Assembly (NCBI GenBank): GCA_003439945.1
Contig: QVRM01006816.1
Location: forward strand, 623,001 to 687,000
Length of the DNA: 64,000 bases
From: Dermanyssus gallinae
Taxonomy: Eukaryota > Arthropoda > Arachnida > Mesostigmata > Dermanyssidae
Reading direction: 5' to 3'
Shown here: one piece after another, positions 26,787 to 38,695 of the stretch
Layout of the letters: the number at the start of each line of letters is the position of its first letter
Position numbering within the stretch: position 1 is the stretch's first letter
Program-made: the position numbers and the translations under genes
The notes under the pieces: model-generated
What the model was told of the DNA's origin: nothing
Databases searched by the model: none
Seen by the model: the letters and a program-made list of their open reading frames with translations, nothing else

Positions 26787-27114
26787 TTTGGCTGGCGAAT
26801 AATCGTACCGATTCTACTTACTGAATAAGCCATCGATAATGCTGACTAGAGTACAACGATTTTATTGTACTGCACCCGCCAGCGCTACCTCGTGACGTAT
26901 CGCCTATGAGCGGCTCCGGCGGCGGCGGTTAGCGGCGTCAGATCAGACAGATTTCTTAGGCTCTTGATGCTGCTGCTCAATTGACAGAGCTGGCTCTGAT
27001 GAAACGTTTGCAGCAGATTCGCTCGACTGGCCGCCAGAAAGCTGGGCCCATTCAACAAGCAACGTCTTAAGCAGAAGACGAAGGGAGGATATAGGGAAAG
27101 CGCTCATACACCTA

Positions 27115-27115
27115 C

Positions 27116-27166
<51 letters not shown>
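27115..27166. repeat. (AT)n, about 50 bp
   Basis: Perfect AT tract followed by GTATAGTATG. Confidence 0.95.
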
Positions 27167-27169
<3 letters not shown>

Positions 27170-27341
27170 TAGTATGTTTACGCACAAAAACTACATGTAT
27201 ATGAAAGACATGCTATAGTTAGCTATAGTGCTAACTACAGGTGAGCAAGCATGAAACGCATATAGAACAAACACAGTTCTCGGCGTGTGCTTTGTGTTCA
27301 AGTTGGCACGGCAGTTGGCACACAAGAGAGACTAAATCAAC

Positions 27342-27360
27342 AGCAGCAGCAGCAGCAGCA
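27342..27360 (+). repeat. (CAG)n, about 6 units
   Basis: Pure CAG run in a Gln-rich frame (27287-27469) of unclear meaning; GAC/CAA repeats follow. Confidence 0.9.
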
Positions 27361-27630
27361 AACGAGACCGAAAAAAGAACGGAATGAACGAAGTGCACCG
27401 CCGTCGACGACGAAACGACAACGGCAACGACAACGACAGCATCTGCAGCAGCAGCAGGAGCTGCAATGAGATGACATCTTGAGAACAATTTTAGCTGAAC
27501 GCCGCTGAATCGTACACTCGGCGACGTTCGGCGTCATTAATGTGTTGCTACCGTCGCCGATTGTCCGGGTGTCCACCGTCGCGGGTCCGCCGTGAGAGAA
27601 TTGCGCGCGCGCGAACAATAGAGGTGACAC

Positions 27631-27694
27631 ACAGACAGACATACAGATAGACAGATAGACAGGCAGGCAGATAGATAGACAACCAGCCAGCCAG
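27631..27694 (+). repeat. (ACAG)n/(ATAG)n tetranucleotide array
   Basis: CAGA, TAGA and GGCA units in an imperfect tetranucleotide array ending CCAGCCAGCCAG. Confidence 0.85.
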
Positions 27695-27942
27695 ATACGA
27701 AGGTAGAAGGAAAGGAAGAAAGAAAAGAAGAGGGCAGAGGAGCTATGACCATGGAGGAGATATGACATGCGCCTGGATACAGTCTACTCACACCCGTACA
27801 TCAGCCGCCGCATGCGGGGGGAGGGGGGGACACACACGACAAGCGACGTGCACCCATTGCGACGAGAGAAGAGAAAACCAACAACAACAACAACAAAAAC
27901 GCAAGAAATCTTGCGAGTTCTGTACTCGTTTCCCTTTCCCGC

Positions 27943-27943
<1 letters not shown>

Positions 27944-28004
<61 letters not shown>

Positions 28005-28005
28005 T
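27944..28005. repeat. (AT)n directly upstream of the tRNA-headed SINE
   Basis: About 60 bp of AT with one TTT break, ending 3 bp before the SINE head. Confidence 0.95.
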
Positions 28006-28007
28006 TA

Positions 28008-28194
28008 CCGAGCAAGATGGCTTAGTGGCAAAGCCTTTGGCTTGCATTCGGGAGTACTAGGTTCGAGACCCAGACCGGCCACTTTTAAATTGGTTTGCAT
28101 GGTTTCTAATTTAGACAAAGTAAATGCCGGAGTGGAGTAAACTTAGCCATGACATGAAAAATCCGTGCACAGGTAATCGCCTTACGGAAAATCT

Positions 28195-28210
<16 letters not shown>
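28008..28210 (+). mobile_element. tRNA-derived SINE of a second family (Ala-UGC-like head)
   Basis: The A box TGGCTTAGTGG (28018-28028) and B box GGTTCGAGACC (28060-28070) are 31 nt apart, as in a tRNA. The anticodon-loop position reads CTTGCAT, that is U33, UGC, A37, which suggests a tRNA-Ala origin although the stem is degraded. The head ends CCCAGACCGGCCA, then a non-tRNA body (TAAATGCCGGAGTGGAGTAAACTTAGCC...GTGCACAGGTAATCGCCTTACGGAAAATC) and an A-rich tail. The element is sandwiched between (AT)n tracts at 27944-28005 and 28207-28244. Not a working tRNA: the acceptor stem does not pair and a SINE-like body follows. Confidence 0.75.

Positions 28211-28244
<34 letters not shown>
28207..28244. 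repeat. (AT)n directly downstream of the SINE
   Basis: Follows the A-rich SINE tail without a gap and ends where the mariner-like terminal repeat starts. Confidence 0.95.
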
Positions 28245-28247
<3 letters not shown>

Positions 28248-28275
28248 GTCTACAAAAAAGTTTTTTCGGTTTTTT
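28243..28275 (+). mobile_element. Possible mariner-type terminal repeat
   Basis: Directly after the (AT)n tract that ends the 28008 SINE, TTGGGTCTACAAAAAAGTTTTTTCGG begins after a TA dinucleotide. Its form (TTGGGT..ACAAAAAAGTTTTT) resembles terminal repeats of mariner elements. No transposase and no partner repeat were found within the next 600 bp, so it may be a solo end or a short deletion derivative. Confidence 0.4.
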
Positions 28276-28837
28276 TAATGATTCTCTACGAACAAACCGA
28301 AATGTGGAATCGAATATCCAAACAAAGCGGACAAAACACTTCACTTACGTGCCCATACTACAATACCTCACTACGAGCACCGGCCCCGGGCCATAGAGCG
28401 AATAGAGTCAAATCAAAGACTTCATACTACTGAAATGATTCATCACCGCCTGCAGCAGCAGCAGCGGCAGCACCAGCTACCCCTCACTGAAGTCCACTCA
28501 CTGTGTGTCTGCGTGCTTGCGCGTCGTGTGTTGCGTTTTTGCGTGATCATCGCCCGCCGCTCGACGTCAAGCAGTAATGGCAAACAGCCGTATGCGATGG
28601 ATGCGATGACGCGAACACAGCCATTGCTGCTGCTGCTGCTAGCATGATAAGCGACCCCCAATAGGGGAAGGTGGCGTTCCTGACCTGTTCTCCTGTTTGC
28701 GTGTGTCAGTGAGTGCGAGAGTGTGTGAAAGCGTAACGTCATTTTCAGCTAGATCAGACGACGGATTGGGTGGCCTGCTGGACGGCTGGTCGGTCGGTGG
28801 ACTCTATCTGTAAGTTTAGTACACTATGGTGCATGTG

Positions 28838-28871
<34 letters not shown>

Positions 28872-28930
28872 GTATGTATATATATGTAGTGTGTATGCAT
28901 TCATGCATGTGTGTCGGTGAGTGTGTGTAG

Positions 28931-28965
<35 letters not shown>

Positions 28966-29114
28966 TGATGACGTTCTGTACCAGTACGTTTGTATGCAGA
29001 GCGCCGAGATTTATACCTGTAAAGATAAACGCTCTGCGATCGTTTCGCAGAGCTCTATGCATCGTATGCACACGACTGTGTAGCGACGATTTTTGTTGTG
29101 CTATGTCAGTACAC

Positions 29115-29119
29115 GTATA

Positions 29120-29186
<67 letters not shown>

Positions 29187-29188
29187 AT
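29115..29188. repeat. (AT)n, about 70 bp
   Basis: AT tract with G and TTT interruptions near both ends. Confidence 0.95.
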
Positions 29189-30069
29189 TTGTATTGTGTA
29201 TGAATGAACGAATGTGTGTGTGTGTGTATGAATGTATATATGCATGGATATGTATGTGTGTGTATAAGGATGTTGTTTTTCGTTTTATCCAGAGCGCGAA
29301 CCTATTCAAATAATGTAGCTTGCCAATGTAGCATCAAAACGGTGGCAGTGGTGGCGGCAGCGGCAGCAGGGAAGGAAACAACAGCTCTACGGATGCACAA
29401 CCGATCCAACAGGTAGCTACAGCAGAAGCTGTCCATAGGATTTATGTTTTCGCACCTGAGCACAACATCAGAGAGCGGCAGGCAGACGTCATACGACGAG
29501 GTCCGGAAAACAGTGATTCGGCCACTACCCGCCGCCGTGTAACAGCACGCATGCTTTATGTATGAATGTCTGTCTGACTGTTTGTATGTATGTATGGATG
29601 GATGGATCGATGCGCGCGCGGACACCTAGAGGCACGAACGAACGAACGCCCGCCCGCCTGTAGACAGGCGTAGGGTACGTTTCGAGAGATACGTGAACAC
29701 GAGGAGGAATAATAAGAGAATACGAGCACGAGGTAGATGGACATATAAACAGAAAATAAGAGGAAGAAAAAGGGCGGGATGCGAAGGAGAAGAAAACGAA
29801 GGGCGAAGGAGAAGAGAACGAAGGAAGGGCGAAAGAGAAAGAGAGATAAAGAGTTAAAGAGTGCAGAGAGAAAGAGCGACAGAGACAGAATACGCGATCA
29901 GTAGTGGTACGGTATCCTGTACGATAGTGACCGTGAGATCAAGGCGACGTCTCGGAGGAGACAAGTGTTGGATGGAATGAAGAAAGCTAGTCGTCGTCCC
30001 AGATGTCAGCATAGCCGCATAAAAATAAAGGTAGCAGCAGCAATAACAGAATCAGCAGCGGAGACAACA

Positions 30070-30077
30070 AGAGCAAC

Positions 30078-30111
<34 letters not shown>

Positions 30112-30137
30112 ACAACAATAACGACAACGACGACGAC
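30070..30137 (+). repeat. (CAA)n/(GAC)n array
   Basis: An almost uninterrupted CAA array ending GACGACGACGACAACGG. Confidence 0.9.
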
Positions 30138-30689
30138 AACGGTACTCACCTTACCTGTTGTAGTGTTTCATATTCGCACATGGCAATATAGATCAGCACG
30201 GTAGAGCAATGAGAGAGGCGAGGAGCACGGCGGCCATACAGCTTGCACATTGTACGTGCCATAGCCATAGTGTACCAATAGGTGTGATGGTACGAGACTG
30301 TGTTCTCTCTATCTAACCCGAGCTGCGGCTCGATGCGATACCATCATCGTCATCATCATCATCATCATCGTCATCATCATTATCAATGACGAGAGCATAC
30401 ATACATACCTATTGTACAAACATGCATGCATCTATCTATATCAATTTGTCCGACTGTCTGACCGATCCGCCATCCGTCGACACGCTAAATCGTTCTAGCA
30501 GTAGCATCTAAATTGACGTGCGCCCACATACACACACACACGCATACAACTATATATATATAGCAGAAGTAGTAGCACTTGCGGTAGTGATAGTAGAAGT
30601 AGTAGCAGGAAAAAAGGCCAGTAGCCAAAAGCTGTCAACGGTAGCCGCCGCCGCCACCGCCGCAGCCGACACGCCGGAACGGCGATACT

Positions 30690-31075
30690 ACCACAACAGC
30701 AACAACAACAGCAAGGACAACAACAATAACAGCTACAACAACAAAAACAACAACAGCAAGGACAACAACAACAACAGCAAGGACAAAAGAAAAACCAACG
30801 GGCTAGATGTTGCGAATCTATCCGAAGACACGAAGGGAAAAAGGATCGTCGGTAGACGAAACGCTGCCGCCACCGCCGCCATAGCATCGGTAGCAGCAGC
30901 AGCAGCGATGATACGGCAAAAGAAAAGGACAAAATAAAACACCACGCGGATACGGATAGCAGAAACAGTAGCAGAGCATCAGCAACATCTGAAGCAGCGA
31001 ATGGAAGACAGCGAGACAACAACAACAGCAACAGCAGCAACAACAACAGCAACAACAACAACAACAAGAAACGCA
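30690..31075 (+). repeat. CAA arrays with repeated CAGCAAGGACAA units
   Basis: AACAACAGCAAGGACAACAACAA occurs about three times in 30700-30785; a second pure CAA/CAG array occupies 31018-31075. Between them lie CCG/GCC runs. Confidence 0.8.
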
Positions 31076-31737
31076 ATGACAGTAGCAGAAGCAACTACGG
31101 CGGGGCAGAAACAACAGCCAGAAGCCACTACCAGAAGTAGAAACTAAGAAGGGACGAGAGCAAGAAAAGAAGAGCAGCGAGCGGACGAACCAACGAACGA
31201 CTGAAGGAAATAAAGCACTTCGTCGACGAAGACGCAGCCGAAGACGACGACGTCCTCAACGACAACGACGACGACGACAACGACGACGACAACGACGACG
31301 ACAATCGCCGCCGCGTTGGAGGAAAAATGCGTGTCAACAAGCGACGCAACATAGTATATGTCATCGCCACGTCACTCTCTCACGCTACCGCTACTACCAC
31401 GACTACTACTGGACACTGGACATCGACTGGACGAATAGAACTGCCGCGACGCGACAGAAGCGTAAGTAGTCACCGGGCAAGCCGCCATCGGCACCGGCGG
31501 CGGCGGCGGCTACTGGCCATCCATCCAGCCAACTCTACGCCGGTCCGCAGGGGCTAACCCACGGAGCGCTAGCGGCCGGATAACCCACCAAACGCCGACG
31601 GCCGTATCTTGTCGGTTCTGCCGGCTACGGCTATATCATCACTGCATCAGGTAGGCAGACAGTTAGACAGTCACACCACCGACAGATGAGCTACGACGAC
31701 AGTCGTAAGGCTATGAATATATGCAGATACGTATGCA

Positions 31738-31738
<1 letters not shown>

Positions 31739-31803
<65 letters not shown>
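31739..31803. repeat. (AT)n, about 65 bp
   Basis: AT tract with one AAAT break near 31776. Confidence 0.95.
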
Positions 31804-32234
31804 ACATCTATGCACGTAGAGATACATACAACTTACGTAAAGAGATACATCGAAAGGAAGACGACACAAACGGAACCTTCTCTATATCCGAGATATCCGA
31901 CAAAATGCAACTGCACGGGCCGTTGTTGTTCTTGGTGTCGTCGTCCAGTTGTCGTTGTTGTGCTTGTTATTGTGGTTATTGTTGTTGTTATTGCTGTCGT
32001 CGTCGTTGTCGTCGTCAGGAGAGGAAGAAAAGCGTCAAGATGCAGAAAAAAGAAAAGGAAGATGAAAGAGACCACCACCACCGACACTGCCACGACGTTC
32101 AGTTCTGCTCAGCAGTTCAGCCGCAAATTCGGTGGCTGACGTGGTGGATTCGTCGCGAATTCTCATCATTAACGACCGCGATATCCCAGCGGTCCCAGGG
32201 AAAACTGCACACGTATACGAGTGCGTATGTATAC

Positions 32235-32235
<1 letters not shown>

Positions 32236-32293
<58 letters not shown>
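32236..32293. repeat. (AT)n, about 58 bp
   Basis: AT tract with a C interruption near 32248. Confidence 0.95.
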
Positions 32294-32294
<1 letters not shown>

Positions 32295-33155
32295 CGGTCC
32301 AGATGTCCTTCTTTTTTCTCTGCGTATTTACTCCGTTTAGGTGCCACTAGTATTGAACTTGCCTAGCATCATTGGTTGGGGTAGTTATCCGGCTAATGGC
32401 TTCTACAATACCACGTGCCGCGCGCGGAATCATGATCGCCTATACCTCGCACGTGTGGATGAACGAAGGTAACGAAGCCCGAGAATAATGAACTCGCTAA
32501 GAACTCATAGAAAGTCACATTTTGTCCCATCGCCGTCGCGCATCAACAAACCAGCTAAAAACAGCAAGCGCCCCAAGCGACTGAGAAGAAGAAACACAAT
32601 GCCAACTCATACCTGATCACACACTTGTTGCAAAAAATTGCGTCGGTCAGATAACGGCAATCTCTGCCACCACCATCTATCTATACATAGATTTCGTCCA
32701 GCTAAACATATAGTCAGTCACACGCTATTCATTTAGATCGCCCTCGACTTTATGCCTTATTTAGCCGCTGCGTTGCCTCGTTCTGCCATGCTATGAGCCA
32801 ACCTGTACGAAACGTGATATACGTAACGCATGTGCAACATGTATATATATATATATATATATATATACGCAGTATACTATGTATATATATATATATATAT
32901 ATAAATGCAGTATACTATGTACTAGGATTGAAACAGCATGTCAAAAACACAAAATCTAGGGCTAGATCCGGTTGGCGTGAGAATAGGCAGAAGGCGAGGG
33001 AAGCGTATAAACACACCGACAAAAGATTACGTTGTCTTACGACTTCGTACGAATTCGTCGAGGGTCTGAACCCGCGCGTATCAGCTAGTCTATAACGGCG
33101 TTTAGCAGCTCACGGCTCACAGAACGCAAACGAAAGAAGGAAGAGAGTTAATTTC

Positions 33156-33161
<6 letters not shown>

Positions 33162-33204
<43 letters not shown>
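33162..33204. repeat. (AT)n, about 43 bp
   Basis: Perfect AT tract followed by ACATATACATACG. Confidence 0.95.
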
Positions 33205-33210
<6 letters not shown>

Positions 33211-33654
33211 CATACGTATCTATATGAAAAAAGAAACAAACGCAACAAGGGGTGACACCATCAACCATATAAGAGATAAAAACGATAGATATGAACTATC
33301 GCCGTGAACGACGCATCTATAGTCATTGAGCGCGGCTAGCGGGGTAGGTAAAATGGCTCAGCACAACTCTTAACTAGGTCACAAGATTTGGCATAGTGTC
33401 ACATGTAACACAAATAAAGTCTATTTCATTCGAGCTCAGTCACACGGGGTACTTGGTAACCCGAAGTAGTATTAGAACGGCAATTGTTTCTGTTGTGAGT
33501 GATCGCAGTCACTCACAGTCGGATGATCTAGAGCAATCTGCAAGAGTGAAGGAAAATAAACGCGCCCAATACGCAGACAATATTCGACAACACGTGTTGG
33601 TCTGCACAGGTTGATTCAGGTGAGCCATCTTGACTCGGGTCATTCTGCATTGGT

Positions 33655-33692
33655 TAGGAGACCTTGCTACTGAACTGTAGCAAGGTTTCCTA
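33655..33692. repeat. Short perfect hairpin, 16-bp stem
   Basis: TAGGAGACCTTGCTAC (33655-33670), loop TGAACT, then GTAGCAAGGTTTCCTA (33677-33692). Fifteen Watson-Crick pairs and one mismatch that would be a G-U wobble in RNA. Too short for a typical microRNA precursor; possibly a foldback or an RNA structure. No neighbouring gene gives it context. Confidence 0.55.
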
Positions 33693-34023
33693 CATGGGCT
33701 CTATGTGACTGCTGGCAGGTACAATGTCGTCTTAGTCATCACGTAAACAAAAAGAACGAGGAGAAAAAATGACAGAAAAACACAACAGCATCTCCATAGC
33801 GAACAATTGCGACAAATCCTGAGCAGGGAGGGAGGTTGTTTCACATGTGTCAAGTGTGTGTGAGTAATGCAAGACGGTGGCTGTAACAACTTTGCTAATT
33901 AGCAACAACACCAAACCACAAACATCATCGACCAGAAGTGGGGACGATATGAACATAGAACATCATCACGGACAGTAATCGAATCCGCAAAGCATCCGCC
34001 GTGTTTGCCATTGGTAATAAAGT

Positions 34024-34030
<7 letters not shown>

Positions 34031-34070
<40 letters not shown>
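34031..34070. repeat. (GA)n, about 40 bp
   Basis: Pure GA dinucleotide run, one of the longest non-AT dinucleotide tracts here. Confidence 0.95.
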
Positions 34071-34075
<5 letters not shown>

Positions 34076-34667
34076 ACAAATAAGCACGAAGGCAGGACAT
34101 GTGGGTGATCAACTCAATGTTCGGAAGCGACAGTTTCAAGAAGGGCCCATGAAACTATTGCTGCTGCTGATGCTGCTGCTGTTGCCGCCGCCAGATGAAT
34201 ACATGAATTGATAAATGAATGAATGAATGAATTAATGGATTGATAGACGGCAAAGTCGAAGCATGCGTTTCGACATTTACATCGCTAAATTAAATCGGCG
34301 CGCGGCAGGTTTAGCGACAGCGACGGTACCAAACGGTGTTGCTGATCGCATAAATGCCGCACCGCCAATCGGCGGCAAAACATCCCCCATCTTCATCCAT
34401 CCATCCTCTCCCCCCGCCACACCACCACCACCACCACCACCCCCGATCATTGACGGCGCAAGGAGCTGTCTCTCTCTCTCTCTTTTTATCTCTGTCTCGG
34501 CAGCTGCCGGAGAAGTGTCGACATTTACCATTCGAATACGGGCCCTGCGACAATTTTCCCACGGCGTCTTCAGTACCGGCTTCTGCAGCGGTATGTGACC
34601 ATCGCAGCAGTACAAATACGCACACACACACACGTATATATAGAGAGATAAACACAACGCAGATGCA

Positions 34668-34706
<39 letters not shown>

Positions 34707-35389
34707 AAGCCGAAATGTATACACATGACCGCAGCCACTTTCATAGACGCGTTTTCATACGCAGGACATAGGCAGGTAGCAGACCTATACAGCATATAGC
34801 AGCAGAAAAACTGTCACCCGAAGTAGCGCAAATCTACTACAAACAGCTATCACAACGAGCCGGCCCATGACCGCTACGGCAATTCTCTTGCTGATTTGGC
34901 CAGCCAATAATGATGGCAAGAGTCAAGAGAGAGAGAGAGCGATAGAGGCCGATAGAGAGGAAGAGAGACGATGAACTTGACAATAAACCCAAGACGAAGT
35001 CACATATACTCATCCACATACGAGACGAGATCATCGGGCATTGAGCAAACAACAACGAGACAAATACGTAGTAGGTACAAAGCCATACGCCGAGGGGTGT
35101 GATTTCGAATTGTAACAATGCTTGCGACTTCTGATTGTTGTCGTGAGGATTATTACTATTTTCCACTAAAAAACAGTGGTTTCTTTGAGTTGTGAGTATC
35201 CAAATAGTAGTAGTAGTAAGACACAAGTCGTTCTTGTACTTGCGTTTTGTCTAGTTTAATTATGCCTTTATTTTCTCTGTACTGCTCCCCCATATCTTAA
35301 ATACACCTATATATATATATATATATCCTTTGGGCCTATCTGTTTGAGATAGCGACTTGAAGCCAGCTCGCTTCATTTGAACGACTTCT

Positions 35390-35580
35390 ATTTCAGTTTC
35401 TGATTTCAACGCTCAAATCAGCCTAAAAACTGAATGCGTTATTAACTAATTTAATTCATTCGAATCAGTACTCTCCAACGTTAGTCACAGCCTTTTCCCA
35501 CCTCCATGGACCAGACGATCTCGATCAGTCTCCATAACGAAAAAGAATGCTGGTTTCTGCATCCCGACGAATTTCTCCAC
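35390..35580 (-). pseudogene. Possible mariner transposase C-terminal remnant
   Basis: On the minus strand one frame reads WRWEKAVTNVGEY, a stop, then FE. This resembles the RW-x-K-C-x-x-x-x-G-x-YFE ending of mariner transposases. The sequence upstream does not extend the match convincingly and no terminal repeat was recognised. A chance resemblance is quite possible. Confidence 0.25.
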
Positions 35581-35967
35581 GAGTATTGTTACTGATTCTG
35601 ATTAAATGCATATATTTCCCTGCCGATAGTTCTGCAGGCATCTGAATAGATGTCCGGCGGGCAGTTAAAAGCATATCTAAAATTCCACTTACATTCTGTC
35701 CAACCTAGTGTATATATACTAGTATCACATCGATATTTCGGCGTAATATAAATGGCGATAGAGTGGACTCGAATTAAAAGCGCAGGTACAAAGTTAAACG
35801 GGCTTGATGAGGTCGCTGTTAAGACGTGGAACGAGGTCACCACAAAGAGGAGGTCTTAGACCTTCTCAACACAAAAAGAGAAAGAGGATAAATAGAAAGC
35901 ATAATTGTATACAAATCGTAAATCACTAAACGATCTTAATTTTCGGGCTCTACCAACAGCGTTGATA

Positions 35968-36037
35968 ACAACAACAACAACAACAACAACAACACCAACA
36001 ACGACAACAACAACAACACCAACAACGACAACAACAG
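35968..36037 (+). repeat. (CAA)n array
   Basis: CAA array with ACACCAACAACGACAAC repeated twice. Confidence 0.9.
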
Positions 36038-36701
36038 CCGCTCGAAACGGCCAGTTTCGATCAAAATACTGAAGCCGTTGCTTTCTCTCTGGTGTGACAG
36101 ATTTACTACCCCGGAGGGCGACGTTGTTGTTTCTATCAGTCAATTGAGCACTGCAAAACGAGGCGAAAAACGGGGGAGAAAAACTCGTCAACGCCTCTCC
36201 AGCCGCCGCCGCTCTGTGTGCAATACGAAGAACACCCGTTGCCGGGGTGATAATAGCATAACGGGTTAACTCGTTTAACACCCGTATAAACCCCCGGTTC
36301 CACCGTCTCGATCTTGAACAGCCTGCACATGTTCATACACAAAACGCACATGCACATGTACTATATACACGCATAAGCCCGCATGCATTTATTCACACGC
36401 ATACGTATGTCGTCATATATAAAAGTATACATTTGCACTCGAGACACATTTCGGCTACCCCCTGTCGCTATCGAGCTCGCTACCGAGCTTGACGCCGCCA
36501 CTCTCCAGCTGAGAGTCGTGTCAGCCCCTTTCTTCAGCTTTTAACTCGGGAAGTTGGATAAATTTAAAAAAGTCTCCAGTTCCGTATTCAAAATCGTGTA
36601 GCTATATCTGCCGGCACCGCCTCCGCTGCCATCATGTCCTGTTAGCGCGTAGTGTGAGATGAGCAACGGGCTGACTAAGGAAACAAAATCTTTGACGAAA
36701 A

Positions 36702-36761
36702 AAATCTGTACAAATACAGCATTTATTGGCTCAAATCTGTACAAATACAGCATTTATTGGC
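36702..36761 (+). repeat. Perfect 31-bp tandem duplication
   Basis: AAATCTGTACAAATACAGCATTTATTGGC begins at 36702 and again at 36733; all 29 compared bases are identical. The unit is not low-complexity. Confidence 0.95.
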
Positions 36762-36894
36762 AGATGTCGACAGCCGACTTCTAGCGCGATAAACGCGCGT
36801 CGATCTGTTCCGATTCCGGTTCGATGCTTTGTTGTGCCTGCTGCTGTTGCTACCACGCTGTTTCTCCTGCACAGTCATAAACGAGCAGTGGCAG

Positions 36895-37045
36895 TGTTGT
36901 TGTTGGTGTTGCTATTATTGTTGTTGTTGGTGTTGCTATTGTTGTTGTTGTTGTTGTTGATGGTTTTGCTATTAATGTTGTTGTTGTTGTTCTTGTTACA
37001 GCTATTGTTGCTGATGCTGCTATTGTTGTTGTTCCTGTTAAAACT
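36895..37045 (-). repeat. (TTG)n array
   Basis: TTG-type array with repeated GGTGTTGCTATTGTTGTTG units; equals CAA on the minus strand. The plus frame reads as a leucine run and is not a gene. Confidence 0.85.
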
Positions 37046-37570
37046 GTGTCATTTTCGTGGTGCTGCGGCCGATGCCGTTGCCCCATCGCATCGCCACACC
37101 GCCTGCCTCACACAGACAACGCTAGTCGCTGAACTACTGGAATTCCAATGGAACGACCAGCATCATTAGTCATTAGTCGACAAAGCAAGAGATGCTAGAA
37201 TACTGCCATCATTAAGCGTGTGTGACTACTAGTCAACCTAGCAGCACTCTCTTCTAGCAGTAGGAAGTGGATGGATTAAGGAGGAGGCAATGACGATAGA
37301 GCGAAGTGAATCACTCTGCGTCATATAATAATGATAAGAATGAAATAATAAAAAAAAACGAACAATCACATTAACAACGCGTCTACGGTGAATCTGCGTG
37401 AAGGAGCCGGAAGGTGGGCGCGGGGGGGGGAAGCGGAGAGGCCGTGCTACGGGGCGCAAGAGCGTAACAGTCTTTCAGCGTGGCACGCACCGGCCAACGA
37501 ATTCGGACTGTCATCTTGACGAGACTTTGGAACCTTTCGTATTGTAGAAATCGCACAGATAACGAGAAAG

Positions 37571-37623
<53 letters not shown>

Positions 37624-38401
37624 TAAGAGAGAGAGTATTTCGATTTGAGGTCGTAAATTTTCCGACACATAAACGACAACCGGAACTCCCTCAACAATGC
37701 CGGCAGCGGCGGCGAAGACGACAGCGTGTACGACATTAACTTCACTCTTCACTCTTTCACTTGGCGGGTGGTGTTGAGAAGTAGTATTTGTTCATTTCAG
37801 TGTTTCTACGGGTCGAATGCGCTCGGAATCGCCATGCGCCAACGGTAGAGTACTAATAATAATGAAAACAACAGCAACAACAACAACAACAAGAGACGAG
37901 GAACTGTCGAAAGCGCAGCAACAAACGCAACAAATCCTGTCAGTGCTTGGACGAAGACGACGACGCCATCAACGAAATCGACGAAAAAAAAGAAGGGGGG
38001 GGAGGATGCATGGTGAATGAGTCCGTTTAGTTTTGAGTGTACTTTGCAGTAGTACCCTTGCACAGCGAGCGTTCGACCAGTAACCAGTAACCAAACAATA
38101 GCCCCCCCCCCCCCTTCCCCCCCGCCCCACACCAATCGACGACGACAACAACAACAACGACAACAACAACAACAAGCAGCGAGTGTCTACTGTTACGGCT
38201 CCAAGTATCAATTCTGTCGTATCTAACTATTTTCGTTCGTGGCCTTACTTCGCTAACTGGCTGGCTGGCTGGTTAGCTAACTTACTGACTCGATGATCGA
38301 CTACCACAATTAACAATAATGGCCTACAAGTGGGCTGGCTTTGTACACTACAGGACACTAACTAGGAACCAGGGGCCATCCACGTTCAGACCCGCTCAGC
38401 C

Positions 38402-38452
38402 GCGGATACCGCCACACGGTAGCCGCACGGTAGCCGAACGGACGGTATCCGC
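38402..38452. repeat. GC-rich inverted and direct repeats
   Basis: GCGGATACCG (38402-38411) is inverted at CGGTATCCGC (38443-38452). Between them CACGGTAGCCG occurs and is followed by two further partial copies. Possible cruciform or protein-binding array; function unknown. Confidence 0.5.
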
Positions 38453-38658
38453 CCACCCGTCGCCGATCGAAAGCTAGCTGCATTGATCGGCGATCGGTAC
38501 AATCGGTACGACGGAACCAACGTCGACCCACGAGACGACCACGGCGGCGACCAGCGTGTTCTAGCCCGTCGTAGGTTCCCGTGACCTCATCGTAAGGGTC
38601 ACGTGAGTTGTTCGCCGGCCCCACGCGTTCTCGCTCTCTCTCGTTGTCTCTCTCCTTA

Positions 38659-38695
<37 letters not shown>

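Larger units (their letters stand above)
24503..27943. other. Non-coding stretch
   Basis: Mostly complex DNA with AT tracts at 26750-26784 and 27115-27166, a TAG/TAC run at 25954-25987, CAA arrays near 25543-25562 and 26370-26440, a CAG run at 27342-27360 and a tetranucleotide array at 27631-27694. No gene could be supported on either strand. Confidence 0.55.
28276..33654. other. Non-coding, microsatellite-rich
   Basis: AT tracts at 28841-28868, 28934-28962, 29115-29188, 31739-31803, 32236-32293, 32840-32867 and 33162-33204; purine-rich 29740-29900; CAA arrays at 30070-30135, 30690-30790 and 31018-31075; CAT run 30340-30380. 32340-32820 and 33205-33650 are complex sequence in which I see no gene. 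Confidence 0.55.

Noticed and set aside
28008..28082. Functional tRNA gene
   Set aside because: A and B boxes fit but the acceptor and anticodon stems do not pair and a SINE body follows.
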